From: Flavobacteriaceae bacterium
Lineage (GTDB): Bacteria; Bacteroidota; Bacteroidia; Flavobacteriales; Flavobacteriaceae
Direction of reading: 5' to 3'
Length of the DNA: 58,711 bases
Assembly (NCBI GenBank): GCA_027490305.1
Contig: JAIXYI010000067.1
Span: 1 to 58,711, forward strand
Part shown: positions 50,301 through 58,456 of the stretch, in pieces
Position numbering within the stretch: the stretch's first letter is position 1
How the letters are laid out: each line of letters opens with the position of its first letter
Position numbers and translations under genes: made by a program
Notes under the pieces: model-generated
Seen by the model: the letters and a program-made list of their open reading frames with translations, nothing else
Told to the model about the DNA's origin: nothing
The model's database searches: none

Positions 50301-50484
50301 GGTTGATGGTTCATGGTTCATGGTTCATGGTTTTTGGATACTCCTTCTTTATGGAAGCTATGACAATCCGTCGCATGTCCTTCCTTCCCCTCTCCTCTCT
50401 CCTCTTTCTTCTACCGAACAGCCCGACGGCGCCCTGCGGGTGGTTGAAGCGATCCGACACTGCGACTGTGACTGCGACTGCGAC
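50301..50484. repeat. heptamer and hexamer arrays before the sigma factor gene
   Basis: GGTTCAT in 7-bp phase at 50301-50339, C/T-rich heptamers at 50381-50414 and TGCGAC/TGTGAC hexamers at 50461-50484. Unrelated DNA separates them. Confidence 0.75.
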
Positions 50485-50582
50485 TAAAAAGGCGCCAACA
50501 CGCCCCACCAAAATCATATCTATTTTCGTAATTTCACCGCTGGCGTGTAACAAATGACCGGTGCGCCTTACTAACCCGACGT

Positions 50583-51077
50583 ATGTCAGCAGAACTGGAG
50601 AAATCGTTTGTGCAGCAATTGCAGGCCAACCAGAACATCATCCACAAGATATGCCGGTTGTATACCAATGGGGAGGACGCCCACAAGGACCTCTTCCAGG
50701 AAATCACCATTCAGTTGTGGAAGGCCTTCCCGAAGTTCAGGGGCGAAAGTAAATTTTCGACCTGGGCCTATCGTGTCGCGCTGAACACGGCGATTACGCT
50801 CTACCGGAAAAGTACCCGCAGCGTCGCTACGACGGAATACGACGGGACGCGACATTTCATCCGACAGGAGGAATACAACTACGAAGAAGAGGAACAGCTT
50901 AAGTTGTTGTATCAGGCGGTGCAGCAGTTGAACGACATCGAGAAGGCACTCGTGTTCTTATACCTCGAAGACAAGGACTACGCGGAAATATCGGAAACAC
51001 TGGGTATCACGGAAGTCAACGCCCGGGTTCGGATGAACCGCATACGAACCAAATTGAAAAAATTACTCAACCCCTGA
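50583..51077 (+). CDS. RNA polymerase sigma factor, ECF-like sigma-70 family, 164 aa
   Basis: Region 2 is DLFQEITIQLWKAFPKFRGE followed by SKFSTWAYRVALNTAITLYR, and region 4 is LNDIEKALVFLYLEDKDYAE followed by ISETLGITEVNARVRMNRIR. Typical ECF length. Cytoplasmic. The next gene starts 8 bp later and encodes a membrane protein whose N-terminus may act on the sigma factor. The promoter may include TATTTTCG at 50521. Confidence 0.92.
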   Translation: MSAELEKSFVQQLQANQNIIHKICRLYTNGEDAHKDLFQEITIQLWKAFPKFRGESKFSTWAYRVALNTAITLYRKSTRSVATTEYDGTRHFIRQEEYNYEEEEQLKLLYQAVQQLNDIEKALVFLYLEDKDYAEISETLGITEVNARVRMNRIRTKLKKLLNP

Positions 51078-51084
51078 AGTACAC

Positions 51085-51723
51085 ATGGAAGAGTTGGATT
51101 TATTAAAAAAAGCCTGGAAAAACGACCACAGCTTTACGGCGTTCGACGAGCGGGAGATCTATGCGATGCTGCACCGGAGATCGTCGTCAATCGTGAAGTG
51201 GATCCTGATTATCAGTATACTGGAGGTAGCCCTTTGGCTCGGACTGGGGCTATCGGTGAGCCAGGACGATTATATGAGCAAAATGGTACCGGGATGGATT
51301 AACGTCTCCTACATCGCCCTCAACGTATTGAACTACGCGATCGTCTTGCTGTTCGTCTATCTTTTTTACCGGAACTACCGGGCGATCTCAACTACGGCCT
51401 CGACACGCAACCTGATGTCGGCGATACTGAAAACCCGTCGCACGGTGCAGTGGTATGTGGGTTTCCAGTTGGGTATGATGGGCGTCGGACTGATCATCGG
51501 AATGGTGTTGGCGTATAACTATAACCCACAGACCGAGAAACTGCGCGAACTCCTCGGCGACGGCAACCACCAGGGATGGGCGATTCTCTGTGTGTTTGCG
51601 GCGATTGTCTTTATGGCGGTATTCATCGGAATCGCGTGGCTGTTTTACCGCCTGTTATACGGCATACTGCTTCGCAAACTCTACCGCAATTACAACGAAC
51701 TGAAACGTATCGATACGCTATGA
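51085..51723 (+). CDS. four-helix membrane protein next to sigma factor, possible anti-sigma, 212 aa
   Basis: Cytoplasmic N-terminal part (EELDLLKKAWKNDHSFTAFD) followed by four membrane helices (about 37-55, 74-93, 123-146, 170-190) and a basic tail. In Bacteroidota this gene type is often mislabelled beta-carotene monooxygenase. Its place directly after a sigma factor gene suggests an anti-sigma role, but no zinc or RskA-like motif is seen. Its stop overlaps the next start by 4 bp (ATGA). Confidence 0.8.
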   Translation: MEELDLLKKAWKNDHSFTAFDEREIYAMLHRRSSSIVKWILIISILEVALWLGLGLSVSQDDYMSKMVPGWINVSYIALNVLNYAIVLLFVYLFYRNYRAISTTASTRNLMSAILKTRRTVQWYVGFQLGMMGVGLIIGMVLAYNYNPQTEKLRELLGDGNHQGWAILCVFAAIVFMAVFIGIAWLFYRLLYGILLRKLYRNYNELKRIDTL

Positions 51724-52571
51724 AACAGTTACTCACCTTCATCGTCCTGGGCAGCAGCCTGTTGCTGGGCGCGCAGACACTCGAGAAATCGCTTTTGTGG
51801 AAGATATCCGGAAATGGAATCCAAACGTCGTATTTATATGGAACCATCCACATGACGTGCGACAATACACTCGACGATGCCACCAAAAAAGCGATTGCGG
51901 CTACCAAACAACTCTATCTTGAGCTGGACATGGACGATCCGGGTATGATGCCTGGTATGATGAAAGGTATCAACATGAAGGACGGCGTGACGATGGACCG
52001 TCTGGCAAGTCCCGACGACTATAAGCTGGTAGATGCGTTCTTCAAGAAAAAAATAGGAGTCGGTATCGATGCCATGAAAACGATGAAACCGATGATGCTA
52101 AGTGCGATGCTTCTTCCAGCGGCCTTGGGATGCACACCAAAATCCATCGAGGAGGCCCTAATGACCGAAGCGAAAAACTACGGAGAAGAGACGTTCGGAC
52201 TTGAAACGGTGGAGGAACAACTGGCGGTTTTTGACGCAATACCCTACAAAATCCAAATGGACGAGTTGGTAAAATCAGCGCGGGGCGACGGCCAAAACGA
52301 CATCGACGAACTCGCAGAGCTTGTGAAACTCTACGGTGATAAAGACCTTGACGCCTTGGTAGCCGCGAGCGAAAAATCGGAAAACCGCACCACCGCCGAG
52401 TTCGGGGAGATCTTACTTAAAAACCGAAACCAAAATTGGATTCCCCGCATCCTGCGCCTCATCAAAGAAAAACCGACCTTCTTCGGAGTCGGCGCTGCCC
52501 ACCTGGGCGGACCGGATGGCGTTATCCGGCTATTGCGGAAAATGGGGTATACGGTGGAGGCCGTTAATTAG
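51720..52571 (+). CDS. TraB/GumN-family protein, 283 aa
   Basis: Signal peptide MKQLLTFIVLGSSLLLGAQ, then SLLWKISGNGIQTSYLYGTI followed by HMTCDNT, the GumN/TraB start with the conserved GTIH, and near the end FFGVGAAHLGGPDGVIRLLR, the second GxAHxxG site; both are thought to bind metal in proteases of this fold. ATG 51720 is in the overlap with the preceding stop. The protein is predicted periplasmic or lipoprotein-like and belongs to the sigma-factor operon. Confidence 0.9.
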   Translation: MKQLLTFIVLGSSLLLGAQTLEKSLLWKISGNGIQTSYLYGTIHMTCDNTLDDATKKAIAATKQLYLELDMDDPGMMPGMMKGINMKDGVTMDRLASPDDYKLVDAFFKKKIGVGIDAMKTMKPMMLSAMLLPAALGCTPKSIEEALMTEAKNYGEETFGLETVEEQLAVFDAIPYKIQMDELVKSARGDGQNDIDELAELVKLYGDKDLDALVAASEKSENRTTAEFGEILLKNRNQNWIPRILRLIKEKPTFFGVGAAHLGGPDGVIRLLRKMGYTVEAVN

Positions 52572-52573
52572 CG

Positions 52574-52751
52574 AATGGAAGATAAAGTCTCGGGACGTCG
52601 AATGTCAACCGGGACTTTTTTATTGTAGGACGAGGGACGGATCGTCGTGAGAAAAGGGAGGTAATGGAAGATAAAGTCTCGGGACGTCGAATGTCAACCG
52701 GGACTTTTTTATTGTAGGACGAGGGACGGATCGTCGTGAGGAAGGGAGGTA
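52574..52751 (+). terminator. tandem duplication (89 bp) of a terminator
   Basis: Two almost identical copies (52574-52662 and 52663-52751), each with the stem AAAGTCTCGG/CCGGGACTTT (one wobble) and T-run ending TTTTTTATTG. First hairpin about 52585-52620, second about 52674-52710. They terminate the sigma-factor operon. Confidence 0.85.
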
Positions 52752-52969
52752 ACGTCAGCAAATTTGCTTATTACCTAATGGAACATCGCGTCTCGGCAGA
52801 CAAATTTGCAGCCGAATTTTTAATTGGTAGGATGATGAGTGAAAAGTGTTATCATTTCAATGAACTCGCGTATGAAGTGACGGGCAGGAGAGCATTGTCG
52901 ATTAACAGTTATTGTGCTTTAACGCGAGAAGCAGAACAAATAAGAAGCGAGAAGTTCACCATTCGCTAA
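52736..52969 (+). CDS. possible small protein, 77 aa
   Basis: A GTG-started frame reading MRKGGNVSKFAYYLMEHRVS and EVTGRRALSINSYCALTREA, with alternating helical patterns and protein-like composition; an ATG at 52775 is also possible. It starts inside the second terminator copy and ends within the inverted repeat. I do not recognise a family. Base use is more A/T-rich than its neighbours. It could be spurious. Confidence 0.35.
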   Translation: MRKGGNVSKFAYYLMEHRVSADKFAAEFLIGRMMSEKCYHFNELAYEVTGRRALSINSYCALTREAEQIRSEKFTIR

Positions 52970-52973
52970 TTCG

Positions 52974-53780
52974 CTAATCCACCTTCCACTCCCGCAGCTT
53001 ATCCAACTCTTTCTCCGTTTCGATTTCCTCCGGCGGGATGACCTTTAGGAACGAAGGATGCTGCTCAATCGCAAACTCAATTTTCTCGACAATCGATTCG
53101 ATGGATTCATTCTCATAATCGATTTGCAGCGGTTCCTTGATGACAAGCGATTGCAGGATGCCTTTCTTCTTCACCCGAAGTCCTTTTTTATCAAACGAAC
53201 GACGAAACCCATCGATCACGATCGGCACGACAATGGGTTTGTGGGCCTTGATGATGTGGGCGGTACCTTTTCGAACGGGTTTGAAAGACTTCGTAGTGCC
53301 TTGCGGAAACGTGATGACCCAACCATCGTCAAGCGCTTCACGGATATTTTCGGTATCATTCGGGTTGACGTCGCGTTTGACGTCCTGCCCTTTTGCCCGC
53401 CAGGTGCGTTCGACGGTGATAGCGCCTACATACGCCAGAATGCGCGGCAACAAACCCGATTGCATCGTTTCTTTGGCCGCAACATAATAGACATTGAGTT
53501 TCGGGCGCCACAGGTAGCCGATGTTACGGATGCTGTCTTCCCGACCGTTAAGCGATGCGTAAAAGACGTGGAACATGGCCACGACATCAGCAAAATACGT
53601 CTGGTGATTGGAAATAAACAGCACATTTGTCGGAGGGAGATCACGGATGATATCCGAACCTTCAATCTGTAACTCGTTGAATCCCCGATAACGGCGATGC
53701 GTGACAGCGCCCACTACCAAAATCAGGATGCGCTTCAGGAAAAGAATGTGGCCAAAGGGGTTTCGCCTAAATAATGCCAT
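52974..53780 (-). CDS. PlsC-like 1-acylglycerol-3-phosphate acyltransferase, about 268 aa
   Basis: LPxAT-type motifs are visible in altered form: NVLFISNHQTYFADVVAMF, where the His-to-Asp spacing is five instead of the usual four residues, and TFPQGTTKSF in place of FPEGTTR. A hydrophobic N-terminal segment (ILFLKRILILVVGAV) anchors it in the membrane. It would acylate lysophosphatidic acid or a related lipid. The ATG at 53780 was preferred over 53795. The stop overlaps an 8-bp TTCGCTAA repeat. Confidence 0.85.
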   Translation of the reverse strand: MALFRRNPFGHILFLKRILILVVGAVTHRRYRGFNELQIEGSDIIRDLPPTNVLFISNHQTYFADVVAMFHVFYASLNGREDSIRNIGYLWRPKLNVYYVAAKETMQSGLLPRILAYVGAITVERTWRAKGQDVKRDVNPNDTENIREALDDGWVITFPQGTTKSFKPVRKGTAHIIKAHKPIVVPIVIDGFRRSFDKKGLRVKKKGILQSLVIKEPLQIDYENESIESIVEKIEFAIEQHPSFLKVIPPEEIETEKELDKLREWKVD

Positions 53781-53805
53781 AATCGTCGGAGACAAGATTG
53801 CAAAC

Positions 53806-54462
53806 TTACGAAAATCCGGCGTCGCGTCTCACAAGTTCCACCACTTCCCGTAATTCTGCGAGCATCATGGCAGTGGCTCCCCATACCATACGACCGGCGA
53901 TACGGAAGCCGGGCACCGGAATGGAGGTGCTGTAAGACGTGGCCATTTGCTCAACATCCATCGTATCGGGATCGAGAAGGACGGCCAACGGCACCTCAAG
54001 CACTTCCGCCACTTCCGCCGGGTCTGCCAGAAAATCGGGCCGGTCGGTGCAGTAGCCCAAAAACGGGTGTACGAGGAAATTACTCGGGGGAATGTAGATT
54101 TCAGAGAACTTGCGAACGACCGTAATCGCCCGCGCCGGCACGCCTACTTCTTCAAATGTCTCGCGTAACGCGGTCGCTTCGAAATCGGCATCAACATCCT
54201 CCCGCTTTCCGCCCGGAAACGCGATCTGTGAGGAATGAACGCCCGGGTACGTATTCCGTACAATCAACACAAAATGCGCCAAATCGTCTTTGGGATACAC
54301 GAGCATCATGACCGCGGCCTTTCGGGTTTGGGTCGTATCGGGGTCAAACGCCTTCATCAACCGGGCACGCTCAAGTGGCGCCATACGCTCATGGGCATTG
54401 GCACCGGGCAGCGTTTCTTTTTCTATCTTTGGAACGAGCCGAAGAAAAGACGTAAAATCCAT
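53806..54462 (-). CDS. CoA-pyrophosphatase-type NUDIX hydrolase, 218 aa
   Basis: The CoA-type NUDIX signature is HFVLIVRNTYPG, SSQIAFPGGKRED, ATALRETFEEVGV, in which R-E-x-x-E-E-x-G is the catalytic box and the upstream part is the UPF0035 motif. Such enzymes split CoA and its derivatives to phosphopantetheine and 3',5'-ADP. The ATG at 54462 (MDFTSFLRLVPKIEK) was chosen over a 25-residue longer frame. The PlsC-like gene lies 25 bp downstream. Confidence 0.93.
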   Translation of the reverse strand: MDFTSFLRLVPKIEKETLPGANAHERMAPLERARLMKAFDPDTTQTRKAAVMMLVYPKDDLAHFVLIVRNTYPGVHSSQIAFPGGKREDVDADFEATALRETFEEVGVPARAITVVRKFSEIYIPPSNFLVHPFLGYCTDRPDFLADPAEVAEVLEVPLAVLLDPDTMDVEQMATSYSTSIPVPGFRIAGRMVWGATAMMLAELREVVELVRRDAGFS

Positions 54463-54513
54463 AGTCTGAAATAGTGTCAGAAAGGTACGCTTTCCGGCTG
54501 AAAATGCCAATCG

Positions 54514-54945
54514 ATGTATAGTAAAGAAGAAACGCAACGCCTGAAACGGGAATTCTGGACGGCCTTCGCCGAAAGCTACCCGCGGAAGTGGTTGTTATAC
54601 GACACCAAGATTAAGGATTTGTCGCTAAAGTTCCATGTCGACAACAAAAAAGCGATGGTGCTGCTGGATGTCGAATCGCGGGATGACGAAAAACGCACGG
54701 CTTACTTCGAAAAGCTGCAATCCCTGCAAAACCTGCTTGAAAGTGACTACGGAGACGATTTTGTCTTCGAAAAAGACCATTACCTCGAAAACGGCAAAGC
54801 GATAAGTCGTGTTTCGACAACCCATAACGGACTCAGCCTCAGTCGTCGGGATGACTGGCACACGATTTTCGACTTTTTCGCCGACCGGATGAACGCGCTC
54901 GAGACCTTCTTTTTGGAATACGCAGACTACATCCGGGATATCTGA
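54514..54945 (+). CDS. DUF4268 protein, 143 aa
   Basis: Starts MYSKEETQRLKREFWTAFAE and continues with KWLLYDTKIKDLSLKFHVDN, characteristic of DUF4268, a domain found alone in Bacteroidota or joined to nuclease-like proteins elsewhere. Function unknown, cytoplasmic. It is divergent from the NUDIX gene (52 bp between the starts). Confidence 0.9.
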   Translation: MYSKEETQRLKREFWTAFAESYPRKWLLYDTKIKDLSLKFHVDNKKAMVLLDVESRDDEKRTAYFEKLQSLQNLLESDYGDDFVFEKDHYLENGKAISRVSTTHNGLSLSRRDDWHTIFDFFADRMNALETFFLEYADYIRDI

Positions 54946-55011
54946 CAAAAAAAAATGCACTCGCAATGAAAATCACGTATAAATACGCATATACAGGTCA
55001 AAAACACGTTT

Positions 55012-55019
55012 TACCTTTG
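55012..55019 (+). promoter_or_regulatory. -7 box of a candidate small RNA
   Basis: TACCTTTG with no coding frame behind it; transcription would start near 55026. Confidence 0.5.
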
Positions 55020-55025
55020 GACTGT

Positions 55026-55132
55026 ACTTCTTACATAGTTCAATGGTGATGGAAGCTAACATAGTAAAGGGGTTTCTATGTTCCATGTAAATCCAACTTT
55101 AATACCATCGTGCTAACGGTGGTATTTTTTTT
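55026..55132 (+). ncRNA. candidate small RNA of about 107 nt
   Basis: Lies between a -7 box and a strong terminator, without an open frame. Its middle folds into ATGG-(AAGCT)-AACATAG...CTATGTT-CCAT, an 11-bp stem with a 5-nt bulge, and its end is the terminator hairpin at 55101-55132. No SRP, 6S or riboswitch signature was recognised. Expression is inferred. Confidence 0.5.
55101..55132 (+). terminator. terminator of the candidate small RNA
   Basis: AATACCATCG and CGGTGGTATT form a 10-bp stem (one wobble) over TGCTAA, followed by eight T. Confidence 0.85.
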
Positions 55133-55183
55133 GTGGGATATGACTTTTTAAAGTGCCCCTTGTCACCGTGTACTAAAAACGGC

Positions 55184-55191
55184 TATTTTTG
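55184..55191 (+). promoter_or_regulatory. -7 box of the YwqK-repeat gene
   Basis: TATTTTTG, 16 bp before the start codon. Confidence 0.6.
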
Positions 55192-55207
55192 AGGAAAACC
55201 AAACAAC

Positions 55208-58200
55208 ATGAGATACCTCGCAGCCATACTGTTATGTATGTGCGCCGGAACGGCCTTCACCCAAAAAGACTACACCTTTGTTTACAATACCGATTCCATC
55301 ATCCATAAAGGCATCACACTACACGATGCGGGCAACTACGCCGATGCCATAAAAGAATACGATAAAATCGCAAAACTCGACCCGAAGTATGCGACGGCCC
55401 AATACGAAAAAGCGTTGGCCCTGGCCCAAAGCGATAAGGGCGATGACGAAAAGGCCGTGCTCGAAACGTTATACCGCGACGGATATTTCCTTGAAAACCC
55501 CGATCTATACGTACTCTATGGCAGTTACCTTAGTGACGCCAAAGCCTATCCGGAATCGGAAAAGATTTTCACCGAAGGTGCCAAAATCACCCCCCGTTTC
55601 TCCCGTCTCCTATACAACCAGGCGTTGTTGTACGTCCGAATGAACAAACAACAGGAAGCGGTTGACATCCTGGAAAACATCATTGAGCATGATCCGCTGT
55701 ATGCCCCCCCTCACTACATGCTGGGCGTATTGGCGCTCGAAAATGGCCGCCCTACCGAGGCAACGTTATCGTTCCTGACGTATCTCATGATCTCACCCAC
55801 CGGCCAAAACGCAGCAAAATCCATTGGCTTCCTCGACAAGAAGTTCAGTGAGAACTTCCTGGAAAAAGGGAAGGTCGTTTTCTCAAAAACGGGCGATAAT
55901 TTCGGTGAAATCGAAACCATACTCCAGAACGGACTTCCCCTTAGAAGCGCCTTTAAAGTAAAATCGGACTTCGACGAGAAGATCACGCGCCAGGTTCAGG
56001 CGGTGTGCGAATTCATGGCTTCCCAACCGGCAGGCGACGGTTTTTATGAGCGTACGTATGGTCCGTGGATCAAAAAAGCGATGGACACGAACCAATTCGA
56101 GCCCATGAGCTACTACATGCTTCTGGCCCTCGAAGAGCAACTGGGCAAAAAACTCAAATCTCAGGAAAAGAAAATTATCAATTTCGCGAAAAAGAACCTG
56201 GCGGATGACCTGGTGCCCCTGATGACGACCGTCACTACAGACTTCTACGGAACACGCCAGGCGGTTCGTTATGTATATGAGGATGGACACCCTATTTTCG
56301 CAGGTACCATCAAAGACGGAAAACTCGATGGAAAAGTCATGGCGTTTAACGCATTCGGAGGTAAATCCGGCGACCTTAATTTCAAAGGAGGGGATTTTGA
56401 CGGACTACAGCGCTACTATGATTTCAAAGGACGGTTGACCGTCGAGAAAAACATGAAAGACGGCAAAGCCGCCGGCAAATGGACGAATTACTATGACAAT
56501 GGTGAGGTATCATTGACACAGGAGATGAAAGACGACAAGCGCCACGGCGCACTCACCAGCTTCCTGCCCAACGGTGGCAAGCAATGTGAGGGTAACTTCG
56601 TCGACGGCAACCGCGAAGGTATCGTAACCTGCTACTATGCTGACGGATCGATTGAAAGCAAAGCGTCTTACAAGAAAGACCTGCGCGACGGCCCCTTCAC
56701 CTCTTATAATGAAGTGGGCGACATAAAAGTGGCGACGTCCTTTATTGAAGATGACTATGACGGGAAATACGTCTCCTACTTCGACGGAAAAACCATCGAA
56801 AGCGAAGCGGTGTACGCCAAAGGCAAAATACAAGGGGACCTGAAGTCGTATTATGAAAACGGCAAGGTAAAGGCCATCACCACTTACGTCAACGGAAATC
56901 CCTCGAAATCGGAAAGTTACGACCCGAATGGCGTATTGTCGCAAACAACGGTTTTCAACGACAAAGGCGAGACACAGGTGGTCACCTACTACGACGACCA
57001 CGGCGAGCGTTATTTCGACCATAACTTCAAGTCTGACGACCTGAAAGCAGGCGTTCAGTATGCGCGGAACAACGCGAAACCGGCACCCGTCAGCCTTTCC
57101 AAAAAACCGTTCATTATCAAAGACCTCGACGGGCACGTGCTCACCAAAGGTGAATATGAAAAAGGGATGCGTACCAAAATCTGGGAATACACCGATCGCT
57201 TTGGTAACCTGGCGTCAAAGATTCCGTATAAAGACGGAGACACTGACGGCGTACTCTACTTTTACAACGACAACGGCTCGTTGGCCTCTATCGAAGCGCG
57301 CAATAAAGACGAAGTAAGCGGTGTTGACGAGGGTTACAACTATGGCGTCCTCGAATCAGTAGAACATTATGAAGAAGGCAAAACAAACGGCCCGGCGATC
57401 TTCTATAGAGCCGACGGATCCGTCCGCCGCGAGCGCTTTGACGAAGCCGGGGAAACCCTTCGTGATGTCGAATATTGGTCAACGGGAAAAATGCGTGAGA
57501 ACGACTACCTGATTGAAGACGAGGTATTCAAGCGCGACATTTTCAGTCCGTCAGGCGAAAAGGTGACTACCCTCGACTTCCGGAAGATGAACGGTAAATT
57601 CTCGTACCGCTACACCCCGAAAAGTGAGGGCTACGACGTGACGTTGGTCAACGGGAATTTCCATGGTCCGTTCAAAATTACCGAGCCGGATGGCAGTACC
57701 ATTGTTGACGCCCAATTCCGCAATGGCCGCCTGCATGGCAGTTACAAACGAAACGGGCCCGCCAACGTCCCGATGAATGACTACAACTACTACAACGGTC
57801 TCCTTCAGGGCGAGGTTCGGATGTATGACCTGAATGGCAACCTCCGCACGATACACCATTATACGTTTGGGAAAGCCTATGGTTCGGTACAACGCTTCTA
57901 CCTCAACAAAAGCAAGTTATTTGAGTATACGGAATTCGATGGCAAGCAAACCGGTGAAATCACGTATTACAACCAAAAGGGCGAACCGATCCTGAAAGTG
58001 TTTGATACGAACGACCATCCGGAATACTACATCCGGTTCGGCAAATCAGGACAACTTGACGAGAAAGTCGAGATAAAAGACGGCACCGCCGAGATCCTCT
58101 CCGTCTATCCAAACGGAAAAACAGCAGCGTCCTTCCGCTTTGTCAGGGGAATGATCGATGGAAAATACGCCTTGTACAATGCCGATGGCAAACCGGCCCT

Positions 58201-58456
58201 TGAAGCAGACTACAAAATGGGATTGTATGAGGGCAAACGGACGGAATATTATGCAAACGGACAGCCCGCCCGCATCGAGCGTTTCGTAAACGGCGACCTT
58301 GACGGGTTATACGAAAGCTTCAGCGAAGACGGAAAACCGCGCCTTAAGGCCTCATATAAGAGCGACAATCTCGAGGGCGATGTATTGATCTACACAAACG
58401 GAGTGGTCACCAAAACAAAAAAATATGATTCGGGTTTCCTGGTGGAGGTCAAGTAA
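55208..58456 (+). CDS. secreted TPR plus YwqK/MORN-repeat protein, 1082 aa
   Basis: Signal peptide MRYLAAILLCMCAGTAFTQ, then TPR units (about 25-220: ITLHDAGNYADAIKEYDKIA, FSRLLYNQALLYVRMNKQQE), and from about 345 to the end more than 20 repeats of the type DGKLDGKVMAFNAFGGKSG or NGEVSLTQEMKDDKRHG, i.e. the MORN_2 pattern of the YwqK family. YwqK is an antitoxin-like protein in Bacillus, but the repeat is a general module in Bacteroidota surface proteins, so no toxin link is claimed. Expected in the periplasm or outer membrane. The next gene overlaps its 3' end. Confidence 0.92.
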   Translation: MRYLAAILLCMCAGTAFTQKDYTFVYNTDSIIHKGITLHDAGNYADAIKEYDKIAKLDPKYATAQYEKALALAQSDKGDDEKAVLETLYRDGYFLENPDLYVLYGSYLSDAKAYPESEKIFTEGAKITPRFSRLLYNQALLYVRMNKQQEAVDILENIIEHDPLYAPPHYMLGVLALENGRPTEATLSFLTYLMISPTGQNAAKSIGFLDKKFSENFLEKGKVVFSKTGDNFGEIETILQNGLPLRSAFKVKSDFDEKITRQVQAVCEFMASQPAGDGFYERTYGPWIKKAMDTNQFEPMSYYMLLALEEQLGKKLKSQEKKIINFAKKNLADDLVPLMTTVTTDFYGTRQAVRYVYEDGHPIFAGTIKDGKLDGKVMAFNAFGGKSGDLNFKGGDFDGLQRYYDFKGRLTVEKNMKDGKAAGKWTNYYDNGEVSLTQEMKDDKRHGALTSFLPNGGKQCEGNFVDGNREGIVTCYYADGSIESKASYKKDLRDGPFTSYNEVGDIKVATSFIEDDYDGKYVSYFDGKTIESEAVYAKGKIQGDLKSYYENGKVKAITTYVNGNPSKSESYDPNGVLSQTTVFNDKGETQVVTYYDDHGERYFDHNFKSDDLKAGVQYARNNAKPAPVSLSKKPFIIKDLDGHVLTKGEYEKGMRTKIWEYTDRFGNLASKIPYKDGDTDGVLYFYNDNGSLASIEARNKDEVSGVDEGYNYGVLESVEHYEEGKTNGPAIFYRADGSVRRERFDEAGETLRDVEYWSTGKMRENDYLIEDEVFKRDIFSPSGEKVTTLDFRKMNGKFSYRYTPKSEGYDVTLVNGNFHGPFKITEPDGSTIVDAQFRNGRLHGSYKRNGPANVPMNDYNYYNGLLQGEVRMYDLNGNLRTIHHYTFGKAYGSVQRFYLNKSKLFEYTEFDGKQTGEITYYNQKGEPILKVFDTNDHPEYYIRFGKSGQLDEKVEIKDGTAEILSVYPNGKTAASFRFVRGMIDGKYALYNADGKPALEADYKMGLYEGKRTEYYANGQPARIERFVNGDLDGLYESFSEDGKPRLKASYKSDNLEGDVLIYTNGVVTKTKKYDSGFLVEVK

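Larger units (their letters stand above)
52566..52971. repeat. 406-bp segment bounded by 13-bp inverted repeats
   Basis: AATTAGCGAATGG at 52566-52578 and its exact complement CCATTCGCTAATT at 52959-52971 enclose the duplicated terminator and a small reading frame. Each end overlaps the stop codon of the neighbouring gene (TraB-like and PlsC-like). Whether it is an insertion or chance cannot be decided. Confidence 0.45.

Noticed and set aside
51085..51723. Beta-carotene 15,15'-monooxygenase
   Set aside because: This label is common for such genes, but four simple membrane helices without the histidine ligands of that enzyme do not support it.
55208..58456. Toxin-antitoxin assignment from YwqK similarity
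   Set aside because: The protein is secreted, has TPRs and many repeats, and there is no YwqJ-like toxin beside it.
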